Assembly (NCBI GenBank): GCA_907163375.1
Contig: CAJQUW010000464.1
Location: forward strand, 1-64,000
Direction of reading: 5' to 3'
DNA length: 64,000 nt
Origin: Prostheceraeus crozeri
Lineage: Eukaryota; Platyhelminthes; Polycladida; Euryleptidae
The translations under genes and the position numbers were made by a program. Below the pieces are notes generated by a model, which made no database searches, had not been told where the DNA came from, and saw only the letters and a program-made list of their open reading frames with translations. Shown piece by piece: positions 38,174-47,760 of this stretch. The number at the start of each line of letters is the position of its first letter. Positions within the stretch are counted from its first letter, which is position 1.

Positions 38174-41100
38174 GTGATGTGAGTTCCAGCTCAGGACTCT
38201 CGCGACAAGGCAACGAGTGGGAATGTGCCGACTGCGGACATATGTTTACAAGGAAGCACAGTCTCCTTCGACACATCAAACAACGTGTGTGTCAACGCAA
38301 AGCGGCGTCAATCTCCGGAGGTGAAGTTGATTCTGACGATGACATCTCCTTTCCTTGCGATTTGTGCCCTCTTTCTTTTGATATTCACTTTCAGTGATCT
38401 TCGCACAGACTTCAACACACGCATGCAAATGATCACTACACCAACGGTACCTCTACCATCTCCCTCATTAATGTTTCACATAATAATTTAGTACGCGACT
38501 ACTTCATGGAGTCCAATACTCAAATAGTAGATTTTCCTGAGTGGCTCCTTCAAAATTCTAACATTATCGAAGCGCTCTTCAACAATTTAGACAATTTTAG
38601 AATGACGGCGCTCATCTACCTTAAACTAAAATATATTAAGACAGATTTTCAAACGGGTCAAGTGACGGAGAGAATACAGTTTCATGTTCCTTCCTCTTCC
38701 GCAACCGAAGTTGTAGACTGCGAGTCTTGGCTAAATTTTCACATTCAATGTTTAAAATCAAATGTAGATAAATTCAATAAACGCGACAGCGCTCTCATTT
38801 TTGATGGTGTGGACTCAGCCATATTCAAAATTTCACTATTAGAAAGTCATGCAGCTCGAGGTACATTTAAACTACCAAAAACGTTGTATAATAAGAAAGC
38901 TGTCATCAATGTCGATTGTAAATCACAGTGTTTCAAATATGCAGTCCTATCCATCCTTCACTATAATGATATCAACGCGCACCGAGATCACACCTATAGC
39001 TATAGACAGTGGGAGGATGAACTAGACTTTGAAGGTTGTGATAGTAACAACATGAAAATCAAAGATGTAGAAACGTTCGAAAAACATAATAAGATTAAAA
39101 TTGTAGTTCACGTGTGGGAGAAGGGGTTGAAGGGTGCCCGCTATAATTCACGTTCAACTTGTTATGAACGTGTAGTCAACCTCTTATTAGTAAAACAAGA
39201 TGATAGCGAGGAATGGCACTGCTGTGGTATTCCCAAAATCTCTCGCTTGTACACTCACTTGGGGCATTCTAAAAGAGGTGAACATTTTGTATGCGATCGC
39301 TGCATCCGCTCCTTTTGGAGTAAAGATAAATTTGAAACTCACTATGAATGGTGCAAGCGAGGTAAATTACAAATGGAACGCATGCCCAAAGATAAAATAT
39401 TTTCACATAGGGATAATGGTGACGATTTAAGTCCCCTGCGTGTCATTTACGCAGACATAGAATGCTACATTGATGATATCATCCACAAGCCAGCAGCCAT
39501 ATCCTGCTATGAAGTATGGCATGACCACTTTTGGAATAGACAAAACAAAATGCATACTTGGCAAGGTGAAGATTGCATTTCAAAATTTCTAGAATTTCTC
39601 GATAAAGCTGCTAAATTTCAACAATCATCTGATTCCCAATTGCAGCGTAAGTCACTACATATGTCAGATGAAGACAAACAAAAATTTGAAAGTTGCACAT
39701 CCTGACCTAAATGTCATAAAACGTTTGAAGACGATAAAATTAAGAAAGTGCGTGATCATGATCACATCACTGGTAAATTTAGAAACGCACTCTGCTCCAA
39801 ATGTAACTTTTCACTTAGGTTGAGACGTCGTGTACTACCCGTCATTTTTCATAACTTTAAGGGCTATGACAGTCATATGCTCATAAAAGGAGGGTTGAGC
39901 CAGATGAAATCGTGGCAGTTTAATGTAATAGCAGAAACGAGAGAAAAATTCATGGCAATGACAGCAAAAGTACCAGTAGATAAAACTAAAGAAAATAAGA
40001 CAGTCTTCTTCGAAATAAAATTTTTAGATTCATTCCAATTCATGTCAGCGTCACTAGCTTCTCTCGTTCGTAATCTCAAGTTTCTTCCCCATAGTCAAAC
40101 TTTGAAGAAACACTATCCAAACTTAACGGATGAAATAATCACTCGCAAAGGAGTCTTTCCTTATGCGTATTTTAGCTCAATGTCTAAACTAAATGAAACA
40201 ACCCTTCCTTCTATTGACAAATTCCAAAACGATTTGACGGGTGAAGATTGTCCAGTAGAAGATTATGAACATGCTCAAGAGGCATGGTTAAAATTTGAAT
40301 GTAAAACGTTTGGCGATTATATGATCGCTTACTTAGAATTAGATGTCATTTTGCTGGCTGATGACTTTCAGGAATTTCGACGAGTGGCATTAGAAGAAGA
40401 CAAATTAGATCCTGTCCACTTTGTCAGTCTACCAGCCATGTCCTTTAAATCAGCCTTTAAAATGACTGGTGAGACCATTCATCTCTTACAAGACCCGGAG
40501 ATGTATAATATATTTGAGCGCGGAATACGCGGTGGTCTCACATTTGTAAATAAACATCATATAAAATCTGAAACAGTAGGTGATGATCATATCCACCTAA
40601 AGTACTATGACCAAAATAATTTATATGGCAGTTCACTGTCTAAACCACTACCTCATTCCGAGTTTAGTTGGTTAAATCAAGATGAGCTTGAGTATTACTC
40701 TAACCCTTCAAACATACTGAAGATACCAGATGAAGGTGATTGGGGATATTATTTTGAAGTGGATTTGATTTATCCAAATGGCATTAAAAATAAAACTGCT
40801 GATTTCCCACTCGCACCTGAATCTGGTGAAGTGACTGAAGATATGTTTTCACCATTCATGTCACAATTTCATAATAACTTAACAGAGTGTGGACAGCCAA
40901 GGTACAAACCATGCCGCAAACTTTTACTCACCCAATATGATAAGAAAAATTATCTCGTACACTTCTGCATACTAAAATTCTATTTAGAAATGGGCATGCT
41001 TCTAAAGTCAGTTCACCGCATTATCAAATTTAGACAAAAAGCCTTCCTCAAACCCTACATAGATAGTAACAGTCAAAAACGTGCACTCGCCCAAAATAAT

Positions 41101-41958
41101 TTTGAAAAGGATTTTTATAAATATAAGAATAACAGTCTTTTCGGAAAGACCATGGAGGATGTTAGAAAACGTATAAACTACAAACTAGTCGTTGATGAAC
41201 AAAAATATCACAAATTGACCTCATCATCTCTTTTCATTGATAGAGAGATCATCGATGAGGATCTTGTAGGTGTTAAAATGATAAAATCAGAAGTTGAGTT
41301 GTGCAAACCCATCTATATTGGGCAAGCCGTTTTAGATTATTCCAAGCTTGAAATGTATCAAATCTTCTACAAAATATTAAAACCATGCCCTCTCGTAAAA
41401 GAGGTTCGCTTGCTGGGTGGTGATACAGATAGTTTCTTTTTAGGAATTACCACTCAAAAAGATTTAAATTTTAATGAAGTAGGCAAGTCATTAGAAAAAT
41501 ATTTCGACACATCTAACTACAATCCCACTCATCCACTCTATTCCATGCAGAATAAAGCCAAACTTGGTTGTTTTAAGGATGAAACAGCAGGAAAGGAAAT
41601 AGATGAAATGATTCTCCTCCGTCCTAAAATGTATTCCATGAAATTAAAAGAATGTGCAGATAGTATTAAGCATGCTAAAGGTATATCAAAATCCATTGTT
41701 CAGAAAATGAAACATCGGTCCTATAAGAAGGCCTATAAAAATAAAACTATAACGTTTGTCAATATGACAATCTTAAAATCTCAAGTTCATACTGTGAAAA
41801 CGTACACGTTCAAGAAACGAGCACTTTCAGCATGGGAAGATAAGAGGTGTTGGATAGGACATAACACATCTCTTCCACATGGACATCCTGACACAAACAT
41901 ACCTCCACCCAAAAGAATAAAACTCACGCTACCACATTCAGGAGATGTATTGACATAA
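37984..41958 (+). pseudogene. POLB: Element E DNA polymerase B, copy B, broken
   Basis: Same architecture as copy C: N-terminal zinc finger (CADCGHMFTRKHSLLRHIK), a region beginning NTQIVDFPEWLLQNSNIIEA, a cysteine-rich finger (FVCDRCIRSFWSKDKFETHY), exonuclease I (VIYADIECYIDD), an endonuclease VII-like RDHDHITGKFRNALCSKCNF, exonuclease II (FHNFKGYDSHM), exonuclease III (YLELDVILLADDF), motif A (YYDQNNLYGSSLSK), motif B (NNSLFGKTMEDVRKR) and motif C (LGGDTDSFFLGI). All motifs are recognisable, but the gene is a fossil with about two breaks. Protein identity to copy C is clearly lower than for neighbouring genes. Confidence 0.88.
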
Positions 41959-42094
41959 TCAACGCTAACTCAGTATTTTGATGTTGCTTTTGTAGATATA
42001 CATGGTTGTTTTATGTATCGCATGAGATCGTTTCTTCCTTGTGAATATATGCCTACAGTTAGCTCATTCCCCCTATATCTGTGAAAAGACTTTT

Positions 42095-43216
42095 TCATAT
42101 ACATATTTTTATTTCAATAAACATATCACAATGACTTAACTTTGTTTTCCGAAACACTAAAGTTACGAGGGATTTAGTATCTTTCACATGGATGCACTCT
42201 TGTAAACCATTGGTAATTTTGATAGCAATAGAGGGTATAGTTTGTTTGACGACGGGATGATAGAAAATAGATTCAAACATCTTCTCGACTATTCCATATG
42301 AAGCGTCTTTATCATGAATGAAATCGCGTAAAATGTATTCTTTTTTCTCACCAACAGAAATAGGTAGAATCAAATCACTTTGAATGGTTGGAAAGAAATA
42401 AACTGTAAGTTTGTCATTATATTTCTGAATAACCAACTTATTCTTGTCCGCCATAAATTTCTCTCCATACTTCTTACCCACAGTCTCATCCCATCGTTTT
42501 ACTAACTCAATAAGTGATAAAGGTTGAACACCACGCTTTTTCAAAATGATGCGTTCTTCGCATTCTACAACATCTTCATCAAATATTTTAAATCTATAAT
42601 GAAATTTGTTGATTCGATTTGAATAAACTTTTTTAACATTTGCAGTAGCAATTGACGTTAGATGTAGTCCATGACCAAAACCAAGATGTGGATAGAATTC
42701 ACTATCCAACCTCAGCGTAAGACCTTTAGTAAAAGAATGAAAGCGGAGGAACTGTCTCCCACTCCAATGATAGATAGTAAACTCATAAACTTTCTGATCC
42801 TTATTCTTCATGATGGAAGTATTACCACTATTGAATGCCTTAATAATTTTCTCATTCCCAAATGGTTCATAAGAATCTGATTTTATCTGAATCCATTCAT
42901 AGTTCCACTTTCCATCTGATGTTAAATTGTATGGGAACTGGAATGCATTATTCATCGTTATTCCATCATGGGTGCGAGGAGTCAATATCATTTCTTCCAA
43001 ATCATTCACATTCTGAATATTGCTATCATAGCAAATACTAGAAACGCCAACCTCCCATTCACCTTCTAAATGTAGTGGCCGATTTAATTCTACTCGATAG
43101 TCTGATGGTTTATTTTTAGGAAATTTATTCATAGAAGCATTACTTGGCAAGTAGATTAGAAACGAGTCCTTATTTTCACTTTCCATATTATTCACATTGG
43201 AAAAATATATTAGCAT
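42095..43216 (-). CDS. Element E penton-like minor capsid protein 1, copy B
   Basis: 373 aa; the corresponding copy C gene has 516 aa, so this one is reduced. The likely true start is the internal MESENKDSFLIYLPSNASMN. The opening pattern (F.IYLPSNASM..FP.NKPSDYRVEL..PL.L.GEWEVGV) matches a common invertebrate family of virus-like proteins beginning 'LPSNASMD.FP.N....F...L..PL.L.G.WEV.L'. I infer these to be minor capsid or penton proteins from repeated association with F54H12.2-type capsids. Surviving sequence is nearly identical to copy C. It shares the family pattern with the next gene upstream, 9 bases away. Confidence 0.6.
   Translation of the reverse strand: MLIYFSNVNNMESENKDSFLIYLPSNASMNKFPKNKPSDYRVELNRPLHLEGEWEVGVSSICYDSNIQNVNDLEEMILTPRTHDGITMNNAFQFPYNLTSDGKWNYEWIQIKSDSYEPFGNEKIIKAFNSGNTSIMKNKDQKVYEFTIYHWSGRQFLRFHSFTKGLTLRLDSEFYPHLGFGHGLHLTSIATANVKKVYSNRINKFHYRFKIFDEDVVECEERIILKKRGVQPLSLIELVKRWDETVGKKYGEKFMADKNKLVIQKYNDKLTVYFFPTIQSDLILPISVGEKKEYILRDFIHDKDASYGIVEKMFESIFYHPVVKQTIPSIAIKITNGLQECIHVKDTKSLVTLVFRKTKLSHCDMFIEIKICI
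42108..42121. terminator. Bidirectional poly(A) signal between convergent genes, copy B
   Basis: TTTATTTCAATAAA contains AATAAA on each strand. It sits between the plus-strand polymerase (ending 41958) and the minus-strand penton-like gene (ending 42095), so each transcript would run slightly past the other's signal. Confidence 0.6.
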
Positions 43217-43225
43217 ACTTTTGCA

Positions 43226-44647
43226 TTAACTCTTCATTCGGAAATGGAGTGTGATACTTGTCACAGCATCTTTATGAAAAGGAATCAACGCACCAGCATC
43301 GTCATAAATTGCAATATCAATTTGTGGGATGTAGTTTGATTTCAGCTTTGTATAATGCACTTTCTTGAAAGTATGCTCAGATAAAATACTGCAGCTTTTT
43401 GGCTGGTATGGTATCATTGCTAGCAATGGAGCTTCAACATCTCCCACACGTACATCTTCACCAATATTGGAATATATCTGAAAATAGTTAATACGACGCG
43501 ATAGCGACATGTCTGCGCTAGCTTTGGTTACAGTACCACTTTTAAAGATATTTTGATCAAAACCCAAAATGTCCATTAGAGTTTTATCCATAATTAGTTC
43601 AATACCTTTTCCACTTATAGTGAGAGACAAAGTACCTTCTTTTTCAGAAAATGAAATATGTTGCTCATTAATCACTTCATTTAAATAATCTACAACCAAT
43701 TTAACCGAAGTAATAATGCGAGGCATCAACACTCTTGTTTCATGTAAGATACCACCGAAAGGCTCTACACACTTCCTGTATAAAGATACGGTCCATTCTG
43801 TATCAACTTGATTTGATCCATCACATTTTAAATAGCGCATATCAAATTTTCCATGAACAGCTGCAGAACGATGTCGTAAGAACTGATGAAAATCTTCTGA
43901 ACAAACTAATACTAGATCATCATCATCATCTAATTTACTAATGACGATTTGATCCGTTGATTTCGTATAAGTCAATGTTGCCACTTGTTTACCATCAACT
44001 CGAAGGAGATAATTAAATTTCTTCAATAATGTTTCAGGAGTCATGTTTGTCTTTCTTGGCTTAATCACAATCTTCTTCACCAACGTCTTCTCATTTCTTG
44101 GAATAAGATCTACATAATAAGCTTTCTCTTTGTAAATCAAATCTTTACAACCACTTGGGTGGTAATTAACGTTATAATTATCATAGCTTGTTAAGGCGCT
44201 AGCGAGGTAACCTAAATCATTTCTTAAACTTGGACTTAAACCAACAATCCAATCTTTCTCAACTACATGATGTACATAATTATAATCATCATTGTGCGGA
44301 GTAAATTGGACAATATGTTTACACGCTTTATTCAAGAAATCATATATAAACTTTTTACATGATAATAGATCTTTCTTTGGCCACTGTGGAATGTATACTC
44401 GGCACCCCTTTTCACATTGATAAGCAGCTGTACGCCTCATATTAATAGTCATCACCTCATGATCAAAAGTATAGACACAGTTGCTATAAACAAGTTGAGT
44501 GACACCCACTTCCCAATTTCCATTTAGCTGTTGTGCATGATCAATGGGAGTAGAAAAGAGTGCAGCTCGATTACTAGTAAATCTCTTTGTAGCCGCATTG
44601 CTAAGCAAAATATGATAAAACGACATTTTTATATTGCTGATCTGCAA
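43226..44647 (-). CDS. Element E penton-like minor capsid protein 2, copy B
   Basis: 473 aa, starting MSFYHILLSNAATKRFTSNR, preceded by a few extra codons; MSFYHI is the likelier start. It shares the pattern of its neighbour: N-terminal LSNAA..RF..NR, then LNGNWEVGVTQLVYSNCVYT. The centre has EKAYYVDLIPRNEKTLVKKI, and the C-terminal half ISFSEKEGTLSLTISGKGIE, MDILGFDQNIFKSG and YFQIYSNIGEDVRVGDVEAP, reminiscent of the beta-rich end of penton-type proteins. Copy C matches almost perfectly over the part in the window. It looks whole. Tandem paralogues may form different parts of the vertex. Confidence 0.65.
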   Translation of the reverse strand: MQISNIKMSFYHILLSNAATKRFTSNRAALFSTPIDHAQQLNGNWEVGVTQLVYSNCVYTFDHEVMTINMRRTAAYQCEKGCRVYIPQWPKKDLLSCKKFIYDFLNKACKHIVQFTPHNDDYNYVHHVVEKDWIVGLSPSLRNDLGYLASALTSYDNYNVNYHPSGCKDLIYKEKAYYVDLIPRNEKTLVKKIVIKPRKTNMTPETLLKKFNYLLRVDGKQVATLTYTKSTDQIVISKLDDDDDLVLVCSEDFHQFLRHRSAAVHGKFDMRYLKCDGSNQVDTEWTVSLYRKCVEPFGGILHETRVLMPRIITSVKLVVDYLNEVINEQHISFSEKEGTLSLTISGKGIELIMDKTLMDILGFDQNIFKSGTVTKASADMSLSRRINYFQIYSNIGEDVRVGDVEAPLLAMIPYQPKSCSILSEHTFKKVHYTKLKSNYIPQIDIAIYDDAGALIPFHKDAVTSITLHFRMKS

Positions 44648-44661
44648 CTTTGCATAACATC

Positions 44662-44955
44662 ATGAAGACTTGGATTTTGGACTCTCTACAATATATCAGA
44701 GTTGATCGTAATGGAAACGTACATTTCAAAAATTCTCATGGTCATTCATCAAGAGGTATTACATTAACATGGCGACAATTTGTCAACCTCAATGATATCA
44801 TGAGGGATTTGGAATATTTTGAAACATTAAGATTCATCTCCTTGGGTGATCAAGTTTGGCTTCAACGTCGCAACAATGAAATTCAAATCTGCCATTCTCA
44901 TTTCGCAAATACAATTGGGAGAAGTATAGAAGATACATACATCGCTGCATCATGA
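44662..44955 (+). CDS. Element E small protein 1, possibly PC4-like
   Basis: About 98 aa from the ATG at 44662. It reads LDSLQYIRVDRNGNVHFKNS, then SRGITLTWRQFVNLNDIMRD and LGDQVWLQRRNNEIQICHSH. A strand-rich start followed by (R/K)GI.L....F..L..IM resembles the single-stranded-DNA-binding fold of the transcription coactivator PC4/Sub1 (KGI.L...QW..L...I). It has a paralogue 67 bases downstream (45022). It starts divergently from the penton-like gene, only 14 bases away. The PC4 assignment is tentative; the family relationship between the two small genes is clear. Confidence 0.5.
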   Translation: MKTWILDSLQYIRVDRNGNVHFKNSHGHSSRGITLTWRQFVNLNDIMRDLEYFETLRFISLGDQVWLQRRNNEIQICHSHFANTIGRSIEDTYIAAS

Positions 44956-45021
44956 CATTTATTCGTCGTGAGTTCATCGCCCTACTATGCAAATCTTAAT
45001 CAGACATGACTACCACGCACC

Positions 45022-45672
45022 ATGAGTTGGAAATTAGATTCCCTACAACGTATTGAAACGGATCATGATCGAAACGTCTATTTCAAAGATTCAACTGGAA
45101 ATGTGAGAAGAGAGTTTGCTTTATCTTATCGCCATTTTCAATCTCTACATCATATCATGAAGGATTTGAAATACTTCTATATGAAAAGACATTCACGTAT
45201 TGGAAATCGCATCTGGCTGCGCGTTAACAAACGGCGAATTCAACTCTATCATTCCCAACTTCATATTAACTTCACATTTCATCAAGGTAGTTGGGAAAAG
45301 TATAAAAGGAAGGTACATCGCTCAATTTACTCATTCTTTCATCATGAAGCGCCATCGCTACACCATCGTCAACATTCTCCGTCGCTTCAGACTCTACACC
45401 AAAATCGATCTCGCAACATTACACCAACACCTTCCCAACAGCAAGTATTACCCGGGCCGACCTCAAATGTTAGTGGTGAAGATGAACAATTCACGGAATC
45501 TTCAACTCTTCCCAAATGGGACTGTACAGATTCTCGGCGCCCTTTCTCATTCATCGGCGCAGTCAATGCGCTTAGAGCTACAAAGACTTCTACGTCGGAT
45601 ATGGAAGAGGGAGAGGTGTGTGATGTCGAATCTGACTGTGGACAATATGGTGATCTCTACTCAATTGAGTGA
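45022..45672 (+). CDS. Element E small protein 2, paralogue of small protein 1 with a long tail
   Basis: The first 90 or so residues (MSWKLDSLQRIETDHDRNVY, then ALSYRHFQSLHHIMKDLKYF and IGNRIWLRVNKRRIQLYHSQ) match the preceding gene position by position. The remaining 120 residues are low-complexity, rich in His, Ser, Gln and Thr, and overlap in another frame the TBP-like gene that begins at 45344. The overlap zone reads better as the TBP-like frame, so the tail may not be functional. Translation start ATG is at 45022, preceded by CACC. Confidence 0.5.
   Translation: MSWKLDSLQRIETDHDRNVYFKDSTGNVRREFALSYRHFQSLHHIMKDLKYFYMKRHSRIGNRIWLRVNKRRIQLYHSQLHINFTFHQGSWEKYKRKVHRSIYSFFHHEAPSLHHRQHSPSLQTLHQNRSRNITPTPSQQQVLPGPTSNVSGEDEQFTESSTLPKWDCTDSRRPFSFIGAVNALRATKTSTSDMEEGEVCDVESDCGQYGDLYSIE
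45301..45343 (+). promoter_or_regulatory. Core promoter of the TBP-like gene
   Basis: TATAAAAG at 45301-45308 and TCATTC with its A at 45333 (about 32 bases on) match the TATA plus TCA initiator pattern of the other E promoters. The start codon at 45344 would follow a leader of about 11 bases. The promoter lies inside the tail of the overlapping small gene. Confidence 0.65.
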
Positions 45673-45886
45673 CAGTGTATCATTTTTGAAGATTCGTACC
45701 AGCAGTTACAATTTGTGTTATGAACCCGAACTTTTTCCTGCAGCTCTCATTAGTTGTTGATTACCTGTGCATGTGGCAATCTTTCATAATAGTAAAGTGA
45801 TCATTACTGGACTAAAATCTCATGTACAAGCAAATGTGATCCTAGACTATCTCATCGAGTATGTACGCACCCAGCGGATTGTATAA
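45344..45886 (+). pseudogene. TATA-binding-protein-like gene of element E, broken
   Basis: About 180 codons from ATG to the final TAA, the size of the TBP core domain. Repeat 1: YTIVNILRRFRLYTKIDLAT, NSKYYPGRPQMLVVKM (TBP: NAEYNPKRFAAVIMRI) and NLQLFPNGTVQILGAL (TBP: ALIFSSGKMVCTGAK). Repeat 2: LTVDNMVIS, then CYEPELFPAALIS, where YEPELFP is identical to TBP, and near the end VAIFHNSKVIITGLK (TBP: LLIFVSGKVVLTGAK). The two-repeat order and both strand-loop-strand signatures support the TBP fold. TBP bends TATA DNA to recruit polymerase. The gene looks broken about once. A TATA box precedes it and AATAAA lies at its end. Copy C leaves the window before this gene. Confidence 0.7.
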
Positions 45887-45917
45887 TAAAAAACAATTTT
45901 TCCAACATGATGTTTTT
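45885..45917. terminator. Convergent poly(A) signals after the TBP-like and protease genes
   Basis: AATAAA at 45885-45890 serves the plus-strand TBP-like gene and overlaps its stop region. TTTATTTC at about 45913 gives AATAAA on the minus strand for the protease/capsid unit. Confidence 0.6.
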
Positions 45918-46377
45918 ATTTCAAATCATGATAGAACTTACAAATCATTTTTTCATTAGAGGATTGATTACATGAAAAGTTTTGAATAACAGATACAAAT
46001 CGAGATACATGTAAACGTTTTAAGATGAAGTACAGTACAAAAGCACCACACGTTGATGAAAGTGGATGTTGTAGTATGCGTTCATTTCGCTGATATTGAC
46101 GCGCATGTTTTCTCAACCACTGCTGTGTTGGTATATTTGGAGGTTGAGCAAGAGAGTCAAATAGTTCACCACGTCGGTCTTCTCCAATAAAGATCGCTTT
46201 CCAATGCTCACCGCCTAAATTCTGAGAATGAGTGTTTAGCACAATAAAGATGGGATAGTGATTTACTGCAGGTGGTAAGGTATCGAGTGAATAGACATTA
46301 TCGAAAGCTTTCAACGTCGCTTCGTCTGCATTACGCTGCACTTTAGTCTTAATATCGTCAGCAGTCAACCAACTCAT
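45916..46377 (-). CDS. PRO: Adenain-like cysteine protease of element E
   Basis: 153 aa, MSWLTADDIKTKVQRNADEA. Active-site features are in the adenain/Ulp1 order: His in LGGEHWKAIFIGED, the acidic residue in RRGELFDSLAQPP, and Cys in LSSTCGAFVLYFILKRL; FIVLNTHSQN precedes the His. It is short, as in viral maturation proteases. It would cleave capsid precursors. Its start codon overlaps the stop of the capsid gene (TAATG), so both probably come from one transcript. The frame looks whole. Confidence 0.85.
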   Translation of the reverse strand: MSWLTADDIKTKVQRNADEATLKAFDNVYSLDTLPPAVNHYPIFIVLNTHSQNLGGEHWKAIFIGEDRRGELFDSLAQPPNIPTQQWLRKHARQYQRNERILQHPLSSTCGAFVLYFILKRLHVSRFVSVIQNFSCNQSSNEKMICKFYHDLK

Positions 46378-47690
46378 TAACGATTATACTGAAGAATCAC
46401 GTCACGATACTTTGTAATTTCAATGTTTGAATCGAAGACTGCATAAATTAATACATTGATCGTCTCAGGTAGTGTTCTTTTGAACGTCAAATCCAAACGA
46501 ATATTATGAGGCACGTTCGATTGACGATAGGGGGCACTAATATCGCTGTCAGCAGTCAAATCAAATGCATAAATAGTATATCCACTCTTCAACTCTTTCA
46601 TAGTGAGTCTGTTGGTGTCATCCGTATTGTAAAAGCCAAAGACATCCATAAAATCAACATAACTGCGCATAAATTGATCCGCAGCAAAATCTAGTTTGTA
46701 GGGTGGACCATGATGACTCACACAATTTACACGTAAAGCAATTTCACTTAACTGATTGTGTATAAAATTGAAAGGATTCTTCTTTATATTACCATTAAAT
46801 GCATCATTTTCAACCATTGCCACCATGAGGAGCTTCGGTGCTTCCGATGGAAAGAGGCCATCTTTCATGAAACTCTCTTGATCTTTAGGAATTGTAAAGG
46901 TGAGAAGCTTTGTATGCTGAACGGGGTAAATGGCATTTTGGCGGTTAAGACCTTCAGCATGTCCTCTAATGACACTTGGATTCGGTACTACTCGACGAAT
47001 GTAAAGTGCAATATCTTCCACATGAATTCTAAAATTGTCAACTTTAGCAAATGCATTCAGCACAAATTCAGGCTTATTCAATGTCAGCTTGAGTCGCATG
47101 CTGGTATTACAGAGTAAAAACTTTGACTGTCTAAAGAAGTCTAAATTTAGCGGACCATATAGCTGACATACTCTACTATCGTTAATCATAGCAGATCGCT
47201 TTACAAAACCACTGTTTGTTTCAACATCAAATTTTCCTGCTTCATCTCTGTACCATCCCATGGCTTCCATATGACTTTTTTGTGCTGCTGGATGAAACTG
47301 TGATACATGATTGAAATATGATTTATAGGGATAATCGCTTTGACCACCTTCCACCTGCTGCTCTCCAATCGTTAGAGAAACATCGCGAAGTAATGTAGTC
47401 AATGGTAAATTGTTCAGTCCAACTTTATGTGCATCGTCAATAGCAGTTCCATCTGCTTGCTGAATTCTAAACCTCAAATCAACCATCGCATAACTCAAAT
47501 CTATGTAGTCATCACTACCACCAGGAATAACAAATTCAATGGGGCCAGCATTCTCAGCTGTTCGAGGATGATAATCTACCCTATCAACCACAAAAGTCGC
47601 CCAGCGGTCGCCGCGACAGCCCTCGGCGTCGCCGAAGTCGCCGCCGCCCGGCGACTCCTGGTGGCGGTCGCCTCGACTGTATGTGGGCAA
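46377..47690 (-). pseudogene. Major capsid protein of element E (F54H12.2-like), incomplete
   Basis: From about residue 35 onward it matches the animal protein family annotated 'uncharacterised protein F54H12.2-like', which I take to be a double jelly-roll capsid: RVDYHPRTAENAGPIEFVIP, SDDYIDLSYAMVDLRFRI, DYPYKSYFNHVSQF, AMGWYRDEAGKFD, LDFFRQSKFLLCNTSMRLKL, FNGNIKKNPFNFIHNQL and KSGYTIYAFDLTADSDISAP are in family order. The first 30 or so codons, up to RWATF, come from GC-rich flanking DNA, so the element ends inside this gene and the original N-terminus is absent. Otherwise the frame is open. It would form the icosahedral shell. Confidence 0.75.
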
Positions 47691-47760
47691 CCGTTGCCCG
47701 GCGACCGCTGTCAGCAGTTGCCTCGAGTGTCAACGGCGACCTTCATCATATGTCTGGTTT
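47601..47760. other. GC-rich junction sequence at the right edge of copy B
   Basis: An abrupt rise in GC over about 150 bases: GCGGTCGCCGCGACAGCCC, GTCGCCGCCGCCCGGCGAC, and the palindrome GGGCAACCGTTGCCC at 47685-47699. Repeated GTCGCC, GGCGAC and GTTGCC words in both orientations suggest a small self-complementary repeat at the breakpoint. It is not part of the capsid family. Confidence 0.5.

Larger units (their letters stand above)
32197..47600 (+). mobile_element. Element E, copy B: capsid-bearing Polinton-like element, broken and missing its right end
   Basis: The left end AGTAGTAAGCAAAACTCC matches copies A and C. Gene order: repeat array, leader, coiled-coil gene, 88- and 84-codon genes, small minus gene, polymerase B, two penton-like minus genes, two small plus genes, TBP-like gene, adenain-like protease and major capsid. 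The element stops near 47600 inside the capsid gene. No integrase or packaging ATPase is in the part present. Polymerase and TBP-like genes are broken; about five breaks are visible overall. Parts are nearly identical to copy C, so insertion is probably recent on the scale of the Polinton. Confidence 0.85.

Noticed and set aside
43214-43228. TAATG at the junction of the two penton-like genes as a stop-start overlap
   Set aside because: The ATG created there is not in the frame of the next gene, whose start is further on; only the capsid/protease overlap is in frame.
45344-45672. C-terminal tail of small protein 2 as a genuine domain
   Set aside because: It is low-complexity, has no counterpart in small protein 1, and overlaps the TBP-like frame, which shows clear family motifs.
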